Of a stretch of DNA of 64,000 nt, positions 24,740 to 36,345 are shown in pieces. The notes beneath the pieces were generated by a model. That model saw only the letters and a program-made list of their open reading frames with translations, ran no database searches and was not told where the DNA came from. Location: the NCBI GenBank assembly GCA_027922465.2, contig BQMF02000141.1, positions 372,001-436,000 on the forward strand, in the 5' to 3' direction. The stretch is from Turritopsis dohrnii. Taxonomy: Eukaryota; Cnidaria; Hydrozoa; Anthoathecata; Oceaniidae. Made by a program: the position numbers and the translations under genes. Within the stretch, counting starts at the first letter, position 1. Every line of letters begins with the position of its first letter.

Positions 24740-27700
24740 TCACCGCTATGCAATACACATGAGGATAACACGTGGATAGTTTTTTAAAGTAAAATTACTG
24801 TATTGCATATCCTCTGCAAAAATCACCCAAAAATAACAAAAATGATAGTAACTCTACCACAAGGAACATAAAGCCGTTGTTTTACTCACGTCGTCGTATT
24901 AGTTGTTGTCATATCAGCTGGAGTCGTCATCGTCGTTTGTATTTGATTTAGCAATTCTTACAAACATCCAATGTGACACATTACCTAAAAATCGACGAGT
25001 ACTCAGTGATAATCGTTTCCCAATTCCCAACTCTTTCCTTTAGGTTCATTTCTGTATAAATCATTAATTCACTACCATTGTTAGCATGACGCTTGTCAAA
25101 ATGACTTGTAGATATTTCGACAGAAATATTACTGTTCAAGTCACGTGAATACAAACCTTTTGATCATTTATTGTAATATAACTTTTCCTGCACTTCAAAA
25201 CATTTTCCATTCATTTGGTTTAGGGTTACTTGAGAGCCACTCCTCTATAGTATTTTTCGTTTCAAGTTTACAAAATCTATAAGCTTTCCTGCTTATAACC
25301 ATATACTTTGTCACGTCTCACTATTGAGAATCACAATTGCTTTCCAGGGTGTCAGATTCTAAAAAAAGTTCAAATCTAAAAATGGCATGTTTTAATTTAT
25401 AGCAATTATCTAACCAAAAAAAAGAGCCGTTTTCTGACGTAACGACGTCGGTTTTCCCATGGTCATCATAACGCACCCTGCACTGAACATCTATTCAAAG
25501 CTTAGGTGCTTTCAATAGGCACATCCTAAAAAGTTGTATGTCATTCGATTTAATCACATGACACAAAGCAAATACTGTGCATGGGTTGAGAATAACACGT
25601 CATGAAAATGCCTGAGAGGATTACGTCTTAATGAAAAATAGCATTACTAAGGTTTCCAGGCTAGACATTAAACATCTATGCTCATAATTGTATCGAGAAG
25701 CCATAGTGTTTCTCATAAAAACAAAATTTAATCAAAAGAATATTAATAATATGAGAAGGAAACACCAAGGCTCAAATATAATCTCAGCAAAGAGTCACAT
25801 ATTTGGCGAGTTTTATATTATAAATAATTGAAAATACTTCGTTACTAATACAATCAATGTAAAGCCACTAAAATCATTCCCAATTGGCAGTTCCCTGTTT
25901 TCAACCAACAAAACTAACACCATTACATGATGGGGAATGCTTATTCTAATCCCATAGCAATTAATTACCACATTGGATGATGGTAGTTGCAAGAGATATT
26001 ATGAAGATCAATGAGCACTTAAAAATGTTCAAATGAAGCGTTTTGGATCTGCATTGATATTGAAGGTTATTTCTTATGAAAAAAAATGATGTACTTTTCT
26101 TTTGTTGGTGTCGCTAATTTCTAATTTGCCATTCTTAGAAATTTGCTAAAACGAAAACTGCAGTTTAATCTAGAACTGAAGTCTTATTTACGGTAGGAGT
26201 CCAGTTTCTTTTGTTTCTTAAAAACAAAACAGGAAAACGTGTGTTTGGAGGGTTGGTGAGTTAAAACTAACATATGTAGTGGCATTTTTGCAATAAATAG
26301 TAAAACAGAAGATGGTGTACAATTAGGAATAACTTACAAATAAAATTGAGCGTGTAATGATGATGAGAGGTGTTTGAGTACTGGTGTACTGGTTCAGAAT
26401 TGTTTCTTAAAAAATAACGCAAACTTTGTTTTACAGTTTCATATTGTTTGTGCTAAACGTTTTTATACGAACCAGTAAAAGGTTTTCATCCTTCTTATAC
26501 TTTGTTCCGATTTTCAGAACTTGTCAGGAAAGTTATAGTGATATACCTTGAGGAAACATCAGAAATCGCCTAAGCAAAGGACGTCATTCAAGTCACTTTT
26601 TTCGTAACATTTTTTGAAAAAACAGTATGGCACACTGAAACAGTAGCGTGTTGTCAATTTCAAGAATCAAGAAGCAATACCCGAAAGTTACTATATCAAA
26701 GTCAAATATAAATCTCCCTGCTTGGCGATTTGCTTAGAAACATGTGGGCGTGAGAATGGTTTTATCAATCTTTGAATTCCTGATTAAATTAGTCTGAATT
26801 TTGAGCCTGAATCACCTTATGACGTAATGGACAATTATTAACTGGAGAACACGTGACTACAGTTTCAGATGAAATTGAATCAGATTTACGAAACAAGATA
26901 GTGGCGTGGAAGGTGACGCAAGCAACTGTTCATTTCTTCATGATATGATATTTTATGTGATTATCCCTCTATTTATTTACATATATGCAATACTATTTGA
27001 AGATTAATAAATACAATATCTATGTTGTTCAACGTTCTGTTGAATTGTTTTTAAGCGGCTCATGGTTCAGCTCATTCATTCGTTTGCGAATTCCCGCCAT
27101 TATTTTTCTTTTCATCATACGATTCCCTAAAGAAGTAAACGTAGAATTATGTTAAAAACATGAAGGAGTGTTTCCTGTAATCAACGACAAATCAAAATCG
27201 TTCGATAACTTCACAAGAGAATTCTCGTTACTACCTCATTTCAAACAGATAATCTTACAGACGAACTTGCATATTTGTCAAGATCCTGCAATTGTCCACA
27301 CTTCCGTTGTTTGCACATTATTTTTAGAAGTTTTTTTTTAAAAGCTTTGCAATGACGATTATGGAAATAAAAAAGATTTGTTTTGTGCCATTATTACAAA
27401 CAAAACATTTATTTTTAGCGATTGCTAGTAAACAAACAAACGGCTTGACTCAGTGCAATATTTATCAAGTGTTTCTGCAGTGCAATATAAAAGAATCGAC
27501 ATGATATTTATATCAACCAAAAATAATTTGTTCTTTTTATTCACTAGAAACAGTAAGGGGTTTCCCTTTTAAGTGTGTTCTTTGTTTTAGGAGGAAGGAC
27601 ACCTAAAATATTTTTCCCACAAGTTTTACTAACCAGGTTATTAGGTAGATATCTCCATTTTTTGAAGTATTGGATAACATTTTCCAGCTGGATTTGCTTT

Positions 27701-28470
27701 TTTACACAACTAGGTATGCATCAGCATCTGCGTTTTCCACATGAACCTCGCAGGTATTATATGCGCAAGGTTACATGAAACATCGAAATATGATTACAAA
27801 AATGATTAAGTATGATTGCACAGTTGTAAAATCAAATCAAAGTAATGTTTTAATCAACTGCAATTGTCTGCACGGTTTTTTTTATGAAAATAGTGTTTTT
27901 TTTATTTCAAGATGAATATTCTTAAGTTTTGGCAAAATTCATAAAATGGGTGAATTAAGAAGGAAGGATATGACGAAAATGCATCCTTTTTTCTGTTTAC
28001 ACCATCCTTCTTTTTCTTTATCCTTTTGTATGTTCCTTTTAGAAGGATCGTGTAATTGATCCTTTAGTATATTCACAGTGACAACGATCGCAGAAAAATA
28101 TTTTCTAGAGTATACTGTATGTTCAAAAGTCAAACCAATGATTTTGTCCAATTTATGTATTCTTATAAAAAAGCATCTATTTGAACAACAGTTTTTGAGG
28201 TAAATGTAAGATAAGGTAAAACACACTGTGCAAAAAATATGAATATTACGCATTTATAAGCTCCCGGACATTCGGTGCAGTTTAGCGGTACTTCACAAAC
28301 TAAAAATAGCATCTTGTTTGAAATAATTATACGTGCAATTCCATGTTTATCTTCCTGTTCGAAGGAACGTTTCGCCATCTTTATTCTTAGCAGTTCAACC
28401 ACAATTTCCATAATGTTTTCTTTTCGATCAACTTACTACATATGTGACGGTTTAGGGATAAGGATAACAA
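24740..28470. other. 3.7-kb gene-free stretch
   Basis: AT-rich sequence in which I could not support any gene, RNA or transposon end. Open frames here are short and lack domain features or splice support. Confidence 0.4.
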
Positions 28471-28474
28471 TCGT

Positions 28475-28806
28475 TTAATTGATTCAAAATGCTGAATCGA
28501 TTTAGATAAATCGATTTTTGTAAAATTTGTAATCCCAAAATTGATTCCGCAAATGCTAGAATCGATTTGGAATTGAAAGGAAATCGATTTTGCAATGACA
28601 TAAAATCGATTCTTTGAAATAAAAAACATTTTTTTTTTTTTGCTTTTTGTTTGTTTGTTTTTTTTAAAACGAATATTTATTTACAGGATTATCATTTCAA
28701 CAAATAAATGCTGTTATCAATAGGAGTCCTGCGTTAAATTGGAAATTCAAAAATCGATTTCATTGAATTGCGTATTTAATCCCAAATCAGCAGAACCGAT
28801 TAAATG
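28475..28806. mobile_element. Possible MITE with repeated ATCGAT words
   Basis: The ends 'tttaattgattcaaaatgct' and 'agcagaaccgattaaat' are imperfectly inverted. At least five 'aatcgattt' words lie between them, with a T-rich run near 28630. The end similarity is weak, so the element status is uncertain. Confidence 0.35.
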
Positions 28807-28854
28807 AGCCTTTTCCCAAAAACTTTCATATACATTTTACAAAAATTCACTTAC

Positions 28855-29056
28855 AGATTTTCAGCAATTTTCCGTTTTTTCTTATTTTGTCCAAAAATTC
28901 TTTGTCTATGTTTGTCCTTCTCAAATCACTTAATGGTTTTTGTTCGATACAGCCGCTGTACCACCTCCGAATGATCGTGCATGGTGCAGGCGACACCACG
29001 ATCGCATGTGTTAATAATACCAGTAGGTAGAAACTGATTGCTGCAGTGCTTGCCAT
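28855..29056 (-). CDS. First exon of a putative secreted peptide
   Basis: ATG at 29056-29054 opens a frame starting MASTAAISFYLLVLL, a typical signal peptide, with a likely cleavage site near 'VVSPAPC'. The mature part has two Cys (APCTIIRRWYSGC) and then becomes Lys/Arg/Asp-rich. The exon ends at a strong donor (GTAAGTGA), 67 codons plus one base. The following exon is not certain: an in-frame candidate on the minus strand is 28163-28435, but its acceptor lacks a pyrimidine tract. The upstream codons TTG-GTG in the same frame are not starts. No family is recognised. Confidence 0.45.
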
Positions 29057-29120
29057 CTGCTTACTATGTTGTGTAACCACCAACGTAGACTGTGTGACGT
29101 TAATATACTAAACTAATACC

Positions 29121-29130
29121 TTTATATAAA
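29121..29130 (-). promoter_or_regulatory. TATA box of the secreted-peptide gene
   Basis: TTTATATAAA (self-complementary) lies 65 bases upstream of the ATG at 29056. That would put a transcription start about 30 bases downstream of it, with a 5' UTR of about 35 bases. The position supports the exon call. Confidence 0.45.
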
Positions 29131-29741
29131 CTTGTATGAGCTGCAATGAAATAAAAACCGCTGATTAACGATAAAAGCCTATACAATAGCACTAAATACA
29201 ATTCATCGGAAACGAATTCGGAAAAGTTGTTTTGTCGTTTTCAGAAGAAACGAAGTAACGTCTTTTAACAAAGTCGACGTGAACTAGAACATGGCGTTTT
29301 GTTTGTCGGAACTTGTCGGAAAGCAAACCTTGATGGTTTTAATGAAATTAAAGACTTTTCAAAGATGGAGAATTTTAAAGAGTTTTGTTACGTCATCACG
29401 GAAATTATTGAATGAAACGTTTGAAAAAAACAATAAGACTGGGGTGTCCGAAACAACCCGATTTTCTTTCAAGAGGTGATCAACATGGAATTCTATAAAT
29501 AGAGACAGAAGCCATATATTGAAACGATAATGATTATTTCGATTCTGTGGAGGTTCTATCCTGAGCGTCTTATCTGCCAAACACAAGGATTGGTCATATA
29601 GTGATGCATTTAAATGTTTTTTTGTTGTTTTTTTTATTTTCGGGAAAAACATCTCTTTTACATTCCCTCTTTGATTTTTTTCTAAACTTACATCATTCTT
29701 GTTTCTTCACTTTTTTAACTTAATAGGACACATAGCCTAAC

Positions 29742-30658
29742 TACGGAAGCCCATTAGTGCCATATTTTCCGTTTGAGTTTTCAATTCTAGAGAACGTAGT
29801 TTTTCTCACTTTTCACTTCACTTACTCTTACGCAATAAAGTGGTTTACGCTTATGGCCTGTTTTCTTTATTATCGTTAGGGTAGGGTCAGGAATAGGTCA
29901 TAATAGAATTACTATTAAAATTTGTTGGAGTTATAGAGGGTTTTCTAATTACAGTGATTCAGATGATGCCAGGACAATTTCCCCCGGGAAATTCGGGAAA
30001 TTTGGTAAAGCGACTTGTTTATAAACAACACCCTAGGCAAATCTTTAAAAAACTTAAACGACTTTCCTCAGTAGTCCAAGTTTTGATTTAAGCAACATAT
30101 CGTAGATGAACTCTTCATTGTGATGGACGAAGGATCAAAATGATGACAATGATTTTATAAATTTCGATGTACCATATGCGGTTTATAGTCAACCTATATT
30201 GTTTTTTTGCCTGAGTTCGGTTTTCTTTGTTATTTTTAGGGTTAGGGTTAGATCATTAGCGTAAACCACGGGGTGTGAAAATATTCTAAGGGGTCATTGT
30301 ACCCTACTACAATGCACCGGGGACTAGAAAAACTGCGTAACTAAAGTGAAAAGTGAGAATAAGTGCGTTCTCTAGACTTACCGTAAGTAAAGTGAAAAGT
30401 GAGAATAACTGCGTTCTCTAGACTTACTGTAAGTAAAGTGAAAAGTGGGAATAACTGCATTCTCTAGACTTACCGTAAGTAAAGTGAATAGTCGGAATAA
30501 CTGCGTTCTCTAGACTTACCGTAAGTAAGTAAAGTGAAAAGTGAGAATAAGGGTGTTCTCTAGACTTACGAAGAGTAAGTGAAGTGAAAAGTGAGAAAAA
30601 CTACGTTCTCTAGAATTGAAAACTCAAACGGAAAATATGGCACTAATGGGCTTCCGTA
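29742..30658. mobile_element. MITE with TACGGAAGCCCATTAG ends and 6-bp target duplication
   Basis: Terminal inverted repeats of about 90 bp start TACGGAAGCCCATTAG and continue through '...ttctagagaacgta.ttttctcac'. CCTAAC occurs directly outside both ends (29736-29741 and 30659-30664). The right half contains five or six tandem units of 46-50 bp based on 'gttctctagacttac.gtaag' (30340-30600), derived from the terminal repeat itself. A 'gggttagggttag' stretch (30239) is internal. It is inserted into the terminal repeat of the element to its right. Confidence 0.8.
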
Positions 30659-32740
30659 CCTAACAATCTGACATTCTGCGTAATGTTTATTTTCTCAATG
30701 GAATTTGGTAGAGGAAACCTCAGACTACCAAAATCTGCCAGGTTACTTTTTTGGAAATTCCTGAATGTCATGTGATTGATTACGTCATAAATTACAATCA
30801 GTAAAAATTTTATCTTCTCAAAAGTCATATTATTATACATCAATCGAAATATCTTTTAAAATGGAACAAAAATTGTATAAAAACATATGCCTGAAAATTT
30901 ATTCCTGAGGTTTTTTAGATCCTTAAAAATTTTGATGACGTTATAGAAAAGGACTAGAAAAAATCTTGCAAATAAATTTAATTCGCTAATTTTCGACTAT
31001 TTGTGACATGTAACCCCTCAATTTTGGTCAGAATTTGATTTCTGATCTGTTCCACATAAGTAAATTCACGAAGAAAAAAATGCTGACTCAGCAGTTTCAT
31101 TTCTACCAAGAAATTTACTCGGCTAAAAGTGATCCCTGTCAACAGGCATCAGACATCTCTAAAGACACCGTCTCTCTACCTGCAACACGCTCTAAGAAGA
31201 AAGCATCCAATGACAACCAAGGAAAGCGATCTTGCTTCATCTGTGGTGAAAAACAGTCAAAAGATTTCAAATCGTATGACGAAGGTGGTCTTGGAAGGTG
31301 ATGTTTTTGTATTGTTAGTTCATGTGATGCAGATGTGCGAACCAGAGAAAGAATGGTTTATGCGCATCCGACAGTGAAAAATTCTTTAAAATTCGAAAAG
31401 TCATTGAAAAGTTTGACTCCAAAGTTTGCTGTGCTCTGTGCTCAGGTCCATGCTGTCACAGGTTGCGATACAACTGCATACAAATATAACATCGGAAAGG
31501 TCAAATTGCTTAAAAAGATAATGAAGAATGAAGAACAATGCTCGTTTATCCAAAAATTGGGCAAAAATGAACATATGTCGGAGAGAGTCTTGGGTGATGC
31601 AAAGGTATTCGTACAGACAGTTATGTATAGTGGGAAACCTAATGAAAACTATGTTGAGACAAGAATTCGCATTTACAAAAATTTGAAGACAAAATCATCT
31701 GCAGCGATTCCAGCCGACCCGCAATCCATAGAGGAAAAGTTGAAACGTGTAAACTTGACATGCTTTACATAGCTACGCTGTTTGGAAAGAAATGTTTCAA
31801 GGCTAGATCCAAAGCAATGCGGCTGGAATTACGAAGAGAAGGTTAAACATTTGACTCCTAAATGGTTCAAAGGCAAGCAACTACCTTCATAACTGATGAA
31901 GCCGAAAAAATCTGAGAAGAGCAATAAGAGAGTTTTGCCTCGAGCATCAGGAAACGAAGCGGACACAGAAGTTGAGACAAGTGATGAAGAAACAAACGCG
32001 CCTTCAGCAAAACACTTCAGACCCATGCCAGGAAAGCACTTTGAACAGTCTGCAACAGAAGCTGGATATTCAGCAGACTCAGAGTGGCAATCAAATGCAG
32101 ATGCAGTGGAAGTGTTGTCAGATTCAGAATGGGAACAAGACTTCACAACTTCAGAGGACGAACAAAGTGATTCTTCGGATAGCGACTTCCTTTTTTAAAC
32201 TACTTGTAATTCAAACTTTATTTTATCTCCACATTTAATCATTCAGCATATATTATCAAAATGCCCAAGTGAAAACACTTTTTTATGAAAAGAAATGAAA
32301 CTGCCGAGTCAGCATTTTTTGCTCAGTGAATTTGCTTATGTGGAACAGATCAGAAATCAATTTCTGACCAAAATTGAGGGCGGGTTACATGTCACAAATA
32401 GTCAAAAATTAGCGAATTAAATTTATTTGCAAAATTTTTTCTAGTCCTTTTCTATGACGTCATCAAAATTTTTAAGGATCTAAAAAACCTCAGAACTAGA
32501 TTTTCAGGCATATGTTTTTATACAATTTTTGTTCCATTTTAAAAGATATTTCGATTGATGTATAATAATATGATTTTTGAGAAGTTAAAATTTCTACTGA
32601 CCGCAATTTATGACGTAATCAATCACGTGACATTCAGGGATTTCCAAAAACGTCACCTGGCAGATTTTGGTAGTCTGAGGTCTCCTCTACCAAATTCCAT
32701 TGAGAAAATAAACATTACGCAAAATGTCAGATTGTTAGGC
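30659..32740 (+). mobile_element. Element with ~420-bp terminal inverted repeats and decayed ORF
   Basis: Left arm (about 30659-31110) and right arm (about 32290-32740) are inverted copies, from CCTAACAATCTGACATT to ...ATGTCAGATTGTTAGG, diverged by several percent. The outermost 'gcctaac' of the left end has been moved to 29735 by the MITE insertion. The 1.1-kb core carries broken open frames on the plus strand. No target duplication was resolved. Class unknown: long arms around one degenerate gene. Confidence 0.75.
31087..32198 (+). pseudogene. Broken ORF of the long-inverted-repeat element
   Basis: Fragments in shifting frames: 'RSCFICGEKQSKDF' (a likely zinc-binding start, frame of 31035-31301); 'QVHAVTGCDTTAYKYNIGK' (31335-31772); 'NYEEKVKHLTPKWFKGKQLP' (about 31826-31887); and an acidic tail 'DSEWEQDFTTSEDEQSDSS' (31896-32198). 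The H-A-x-T-G-C-D-T-T word and the W-F-x-G-x-x-L-P ending are, from memory, typical of multicopy hypothetical proteins in many invertebrate genomes; their biochemical function is not known to me. At least two frame breaks and a stop interrupt it. Confidence 0.6.
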
Positions 32741-32961
32741 AAGTGTATTAATGTTTTACGAACTCCAAAATGCGACAAGTGTTGTTTTTTCTTAGCGATT
32801 AAAATGTAATTGGGATTATGTTTTCAAGAGTTCAGAACCAAAACACAAATTATTCTATTCAAATATGCAATGTTAATTACACATGTGTACATTACACTTT
32901 AAATCCATTAAATCCAAAAAAACGTACTGAAATGTTACAAAAGTCGTGAAACAACTAGCCG

Positions 32962-33390
32962 GCGGTTTTCTATGAGAGAATCTACACGAAGCAGCCAATC
33001 AGCAATCAGGAGTTTTCTATGAGAGAATCTACACGAAGCAGCCAATCAGCAATCAGGAGTTTTCTATGAGAGAATCTACACGAAGCAGCCAATCAACAGT
33101 CAGGAGTTTTCTATGAGACAATCTATACAAAACAGCCAATCAACAGTCAGGAGTTTTCTATGAGAGAATCTACACGAAGCAGCCAATCAGCAATCAGGAG
33201 TTTTCTATGAGAGAATCTACACGAAGCAGCCAATCAACAGTCAGGAGTTTTCTATGAGAGAATCTCCACGAAACATTCAATCAACAGTCAGAAGTTTTCT
33301 ATGAGGGAATCTCCACAAAACAGCCAATCAACATTCAGTGGTTCTCTATGTGGGAATCTCCAAGAGACAGTCAATCGACGGCGTTGCGAG
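32962..33390. repeat. Tandem array of a 47-bp unit, about nine copies
   Basis: The unit begins 'gttttctatgagagaatct' and continues 'acacgaagcagccaatcagcaatcagga'. Starts at 32965, 33012, 33059 and 33106 show an exact 47-bp step. Copies become more diverged towards the right end ('ctccaagagacagtcaatcg'). Each unit has a CCAAT word. Confidence 0.85.
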
Positions 33391-34395
33391 GGTGATATCG
33401 CCTTCTTCGATTTGGTCACTCGTAAATGGATTTTCATCGTGTTCAAATAAAATGGAAATGTCGATAAATACTCTCATTTTGAGTTGAAAATAATTCATTC
33501 CCACGTTATTAAGTTTCCTTCATTTGTTCAACTAAAAACCATGTTTGTCTCTCAATAATTTTATGTTTTTGCTGAATAAGCGGCCAGTTTCAGTTTTGCA
33601 CCTGTGCGCTTAATCGGAACCTGGACGCATATTACAAATTTTTGCTCTAAACCTGGGAGCTTATACGGACGGGGCGCTTAATTGAGTCCTGGGCGCTAAA
33701 TCGGTCATTTACGTTATATTAGAATTTTCATATATTAGAACTTTCACATGTTCTAATTCGTAGAGTTCAACCAAAAATAATTTTATTGATCTCTTTATAA
33801 TATAACACAAATCGCTATATAAAAACAGTGGCAGTCTAGTAAAGTTGTTAATAAAACACGTATGTGTATACACCATCCTTATTAGTTTTTTTGACAATGC
33901 AGTAATTGCTTTGCCTTCATCAACGTGTTTTATTAATTTCCATCTGACGATTCTTTTTTCGACAGTTACAACATAGATAGATATGTACAACAGCAGGTAA
34001 AGTCAGTCTAGTTGAGGTCTATAGTCAGTCTAGTTAAGGTGTTGAATAGTGCAGCTAACAGAATTTACTTAAACACTTGGAGTGAAAATAGGGTGTTAGG
34101 GCGGAAATGTCAACAAGAAAACTATCGACATCTGATTTTACTATATGACAATGCCTTTCTTTATATACTCGGTCACGTGATAATTGTAAACGGTTGCGGC
34201 GAAAGCGTATACCATATTAAAACACCCTTGGACTGCTACTACTGCTACGGCCGAAATGACAGTAAGCCTATGCTTTGTGAATTTCAAACAGCGAAACTGA
34301 AACGAAACTGTGTAAATTGGAACAATAGAACGGAGGTCAATAACTTTTAAACCATCAAAACATTACTTATATATGTTTTTTAGTATTTTACCATA
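33391..34395. other. Gene-poor stretch
   Basis: No supported gene. A plus open frame at 34012-34350 ends in a Cys-rich segment (LDCYYCYGRNDS...) but has no splice support or signal peptide. Confidence 0.35.
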
Positions 34396-34725
34396 TACCT
34401 TATCGGGGGGAAAAAAGTCGGCAAAAATTTAGTCGGGGAAAATTTTAGTCGGGGAAAATTTTAGTCACCTAAAGAAATTTTAGTCACTTTTCCCCGACCA
34501 ATTTTTAAAATTAGTCACTTTTCCCTGACTAAATATTTTCAATATAAGAAGAAAATAATCAAGATATTACCATAACGTCTGAGTTACCTTATCGGGGAAA
34601 AGAAAGTCGGGGAAAATTTTTGGTCGGGTGCAGAAAAGTCGGGGGAAAATTTGGTGGGGGAAAATTTTAGTCACCCCTCAAACAAATTGGTCACTTTTCC
34701 CCGAATTTTTTTCCCGAATAAGGTA
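34396..34725. mobile_element. CCTTATCGGGG hairpin element, double copy
   Basis: Begins 'ataccttatcgggg' and ends 'cccgaataaggtat'. A second 'taccttatcgggg' start lies inside at about 34584. The interior repeats 'agtcggggaaaattttagtc' and its complement. It resembles two hairpin units side by side, of the same family as 12208-12264 and the end near 54858. Confidence 0.65.
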
Positions 34726-36345
34726 TTCGCTATAAAATAGACATTAATTCTATTAAAAACACAATGAGAACTTCTGTTGCACTTAATTTGAAACACGGTT
34801 AATATAAACATACGATTTTAAAACTTTGTTTTTGGTAACGTCTTATGATAACATTGATTTTCTAAATTTTTAGATCAATCAATCAATCGATCATTCAGTC
34901 GATCATTCGGTTGCGTTCTCAATCAATCGATTGAAAAGCGCCGATTCAGCAACTCGTGCTGATCTATGGCATTTAAATGTTTTTTGATTTTCCGGAAAAA
35001 AACATCTCTTTTACATTCCCTTTTTGATTTTTTTCTAAGTTACATCATTCTTGTTTCTGCACTTTTTTAACTTAAGTAAAGTGACAAAGAAACTAGGTTT
35101 TCTCAGAATTCGAACCATTATCAAAATTTGTTCCAAATTCAGTGGAAATCAAATCACAAAATCAAATGTTTAAAAGTAGTTGGTGAAAGTTTATCCATTC
35201 ACAACAAGTCAGAAAAATCAGTAATCTGAAAATAGGCAAATTTTCTGGATAAAATTTCGTCGTTAATCATTTAATTCATAGGATAATTTTACACAAGTTG
35301 TCTCCTTAATACATAATACAACTATCTACTACAAAACCTCATCAAAAATACCTTCATGAATAATGCAAGAGTTCTGTGTTCTTTCAAACACTACCATAAG
35401 AAAATCTTGAGAGTATGACTAAAACCATTGTTCAATATACAGAGTTTCTATTAGAAGTAAGTGAATAGCCTATTTCTTATTAGTGTCGCACCTTGAAATT
35501 AGGTACTGAGGTAAATAACCTCAAAAAGGATATTTTCCTATTGACTATGTTTGATACTTTTTATGTCACGATGACATCATCGGTAAAAAGTAAAACAATT
35601 CGGAACAAGTCTTCAAACTTTATATGCTTGTGAAGAGCTCCATAAAATTTCCGAAATTAGATCAAAGTTGTTATGTTATGGCTATTGGGTATGGTTATAT
35701 TATGTTATGTATTGCTATGGTAACGGACTTAGCTGAAGTGAAAAACATCTGATTGAAACTTGTAATGTATTAATACAAGAGTTAGTAACCCCTCTAGCAG
35801 TTCGCTGTTGATCATTTTTTCTGATCCAAAGCCGATGCTTACGCTTACCAATAAGTGTTTTTCTATACTTAGTCAAGTTGTACTACAAAAACATCATGGA
35901 AACTGTGAGTTTGTAATGAATCAGTGTTTGTTTACTTAGGACGGGCGCCATTTTTGATGTTTTTAAAAAATTTTGCCACGCTATTGGAAACATTCAGTTG
36001 CACAACAATTTCTTACTCTTTGTTGCGCAACAAAGTGTTGCAAAACAGTTGCGCAACAAAACTAACCAAGCTTCAGATCGTAAACACTCACAATGAGGCA
36101 AAAATTTATTATTTTTTAACTTTCCTGGATGTGCGTATATTTGATCCAAATGCAGTGAAATAAAATTATTATGTGTAAGTAAATAAAAAAAAATCTCAAC
36201 TCTGTTTTCAATCTATAGAGGAAATTTTCAGTGTAAATGTTCGTTCAGGACTGTTAAAAGTTATCCGCTTTATAGAGAGTGTTTTGGAATAGCTTGTTAG
36301 GCACACATGTAAAAAGACGATGGTAAAGTCTTAAAAATATTTCTT
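34726..36345. other. Gene-free stretch with small palindromes
   Basis: AT-rich sequence without a supported gene. Notable only are an 'atcaatcaatcgatcattc' cluster (34873-34930) and a cluster of GTTGCGCAAC palindromes (about 36025-36058). Confidence 0.4.

Noticed and set aside
27575..27778. 67-aa plus-strand frame with hydrophobic stretch
   Set aside because: No signal-peptide pattern, no homology recognised, no splice or polyadenylation context.
30239..30251. GGGTTAGGGTTAG, telomere-like repeat
   Set aside because: Only two units, inside a MITE; no array, so not an interstitial telomere.
34012..34350. Plus-strand frame with Cys-rich end (CYYCYGRNDS...C...C), Ly6-like at first sight
   Set aside because: No signal peptide, no donor or acceptor of quality, too few cysteines in the right spacing; not supported as a gene.
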